Positions 25,325 through 25,436 of a DNA stretch of 25,436 nucleotides are shown in pieces; positions within the stretch are counted from its first letter, which is position 1, and each line of letters starts with the position of its first letter. The notes beneath the pieces are model-generated. The model worked only from the letters and a program-made list of their open reading frames with translations, ran no database searches and was not told the DNA's origin. Origin of the DNA: Prevotella sp. CAG:755 (GTDB lineage: Bacteria; Bacteroidota; Bacteroidia; Bacteroidales; Bacteroidaceae); assembly GCA_000431275.1 (NCBI GenBank), contig HF989183.1, positions 1 to 25,436 of the forward strand, in the 5' to 3' direction. A program made the position numbers and the translations under genes.

Positions 25325-25436
25325 TTAACGGTCAATATCGGGAACAACATAGTCGACGGTTCCGCCGATGGTGATGAGGTCGGCCAGCAGGTTGTCGCGG
25401 CAGGCCGTGTCCATCACAGCCACAAGCGGCAGGCCG
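25325..25436 (-). CDS. nuoD: NADH-quinone oxidoreductase subunit D (or C/D fusion), C-terminal end
   Basis: Only the last 36 codons and the TAA stop (25327-25325) are in the window. The sequence [23 protein letters not shown] ends like NuoD proteins, where LxADLxxIxGxxDxxxxxxDR closes the 49-kDa subunit beside the quinone site. The stop is 11 bp before the nuoH ATG. Whether NuoC is fused to it cannot be seen. Confidence 0.85.
   Translation of the reverse strand, partial: GLPLVAVMDTACRDNLLADLITIGGTVDYVVPDIDR

Overview
The window comes from a GC-rich (roughly 58 % by eye) member of the Bacteroidota, most likely order Bacteroidales. Support for this: promoters with the Bacteroidetes -7 box TAnnTTTG rather than E. 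coli-type boxes, mostly absent Shine-Dalgarno sequences, a secreted protein with a C-terminus like a type IX secretion (T9SS) sorting domain, a GH29 fucosidase, a DUF5690 protein, and a reverse rubrerythrin beside a PerR gene. I cannot name family or genus.

Layout. 1-228: start of a chromate-transporter-family gene (minus, runs off the left edge), then about 500 bp without a gene but with several dyads. 742-2025: Nramp metal transporter (minus), divergent from enolase (2244-3533) and a secreted TPR protein (3541-4476). A 15-bp hairpin separates these from a minus-strand pair: GH29 alpha-L-fucosidase (6251-7747) followed by a secreted putative T9SS cargo (4557-6233). 8023-9884: an AlkD-like DNA repair gene overlapping by ATGA a short GH127-like protein that has lost its catalytic Cys/Zn motifs. 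10135-13400: a 2-aminoethylphosphonate (AEP) catabolic operon, DUF5690 membrane protein - phnX - phnW, closed by a clear intrinsic terminator. 13765-14794: perR and reverse rubrerythrin (plus). 14998-16762: fur and purA (minus). 16763-17948: about 1.2 kb without a protein gene, carrying two identical 85-bp direct repeats, each a promoter plus about 60 nt plus an intrinsic terminator. 17949-25436: the distal part of a complex I operon, nuoD(partial)-H-I-J-K-L-M-N (minus), closed by its own terminator.

How the genes work together. The nuo genes encode the membrane arm, the NuoI ferredoxin-like subunit and the end of NuoD of a proton-pumping quinone oxidoreductase. PhnW and PhnX convert AEP to phosphonoacetaldehyde and then to acetaldehyde plus phosphate; the membrane protein heading the operon is the natural candidate for substrate uptake. 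PerR and rubrerythrin form a peroxide-defence unit; the second regulator has Fur-type metal ligands. The fucosidase pair suggests use of fucosylated host or dietary glycans, but no SusC/SusD pair is in view.

Most interesting signals: the duplicated mini-transcription units at 17016-17100 and 17607-17691 (a probable multicopy small RNA), the DUF5690 protein as a candidate phosphonate importer, and the catalytically dead, shortened GH127-like protein.
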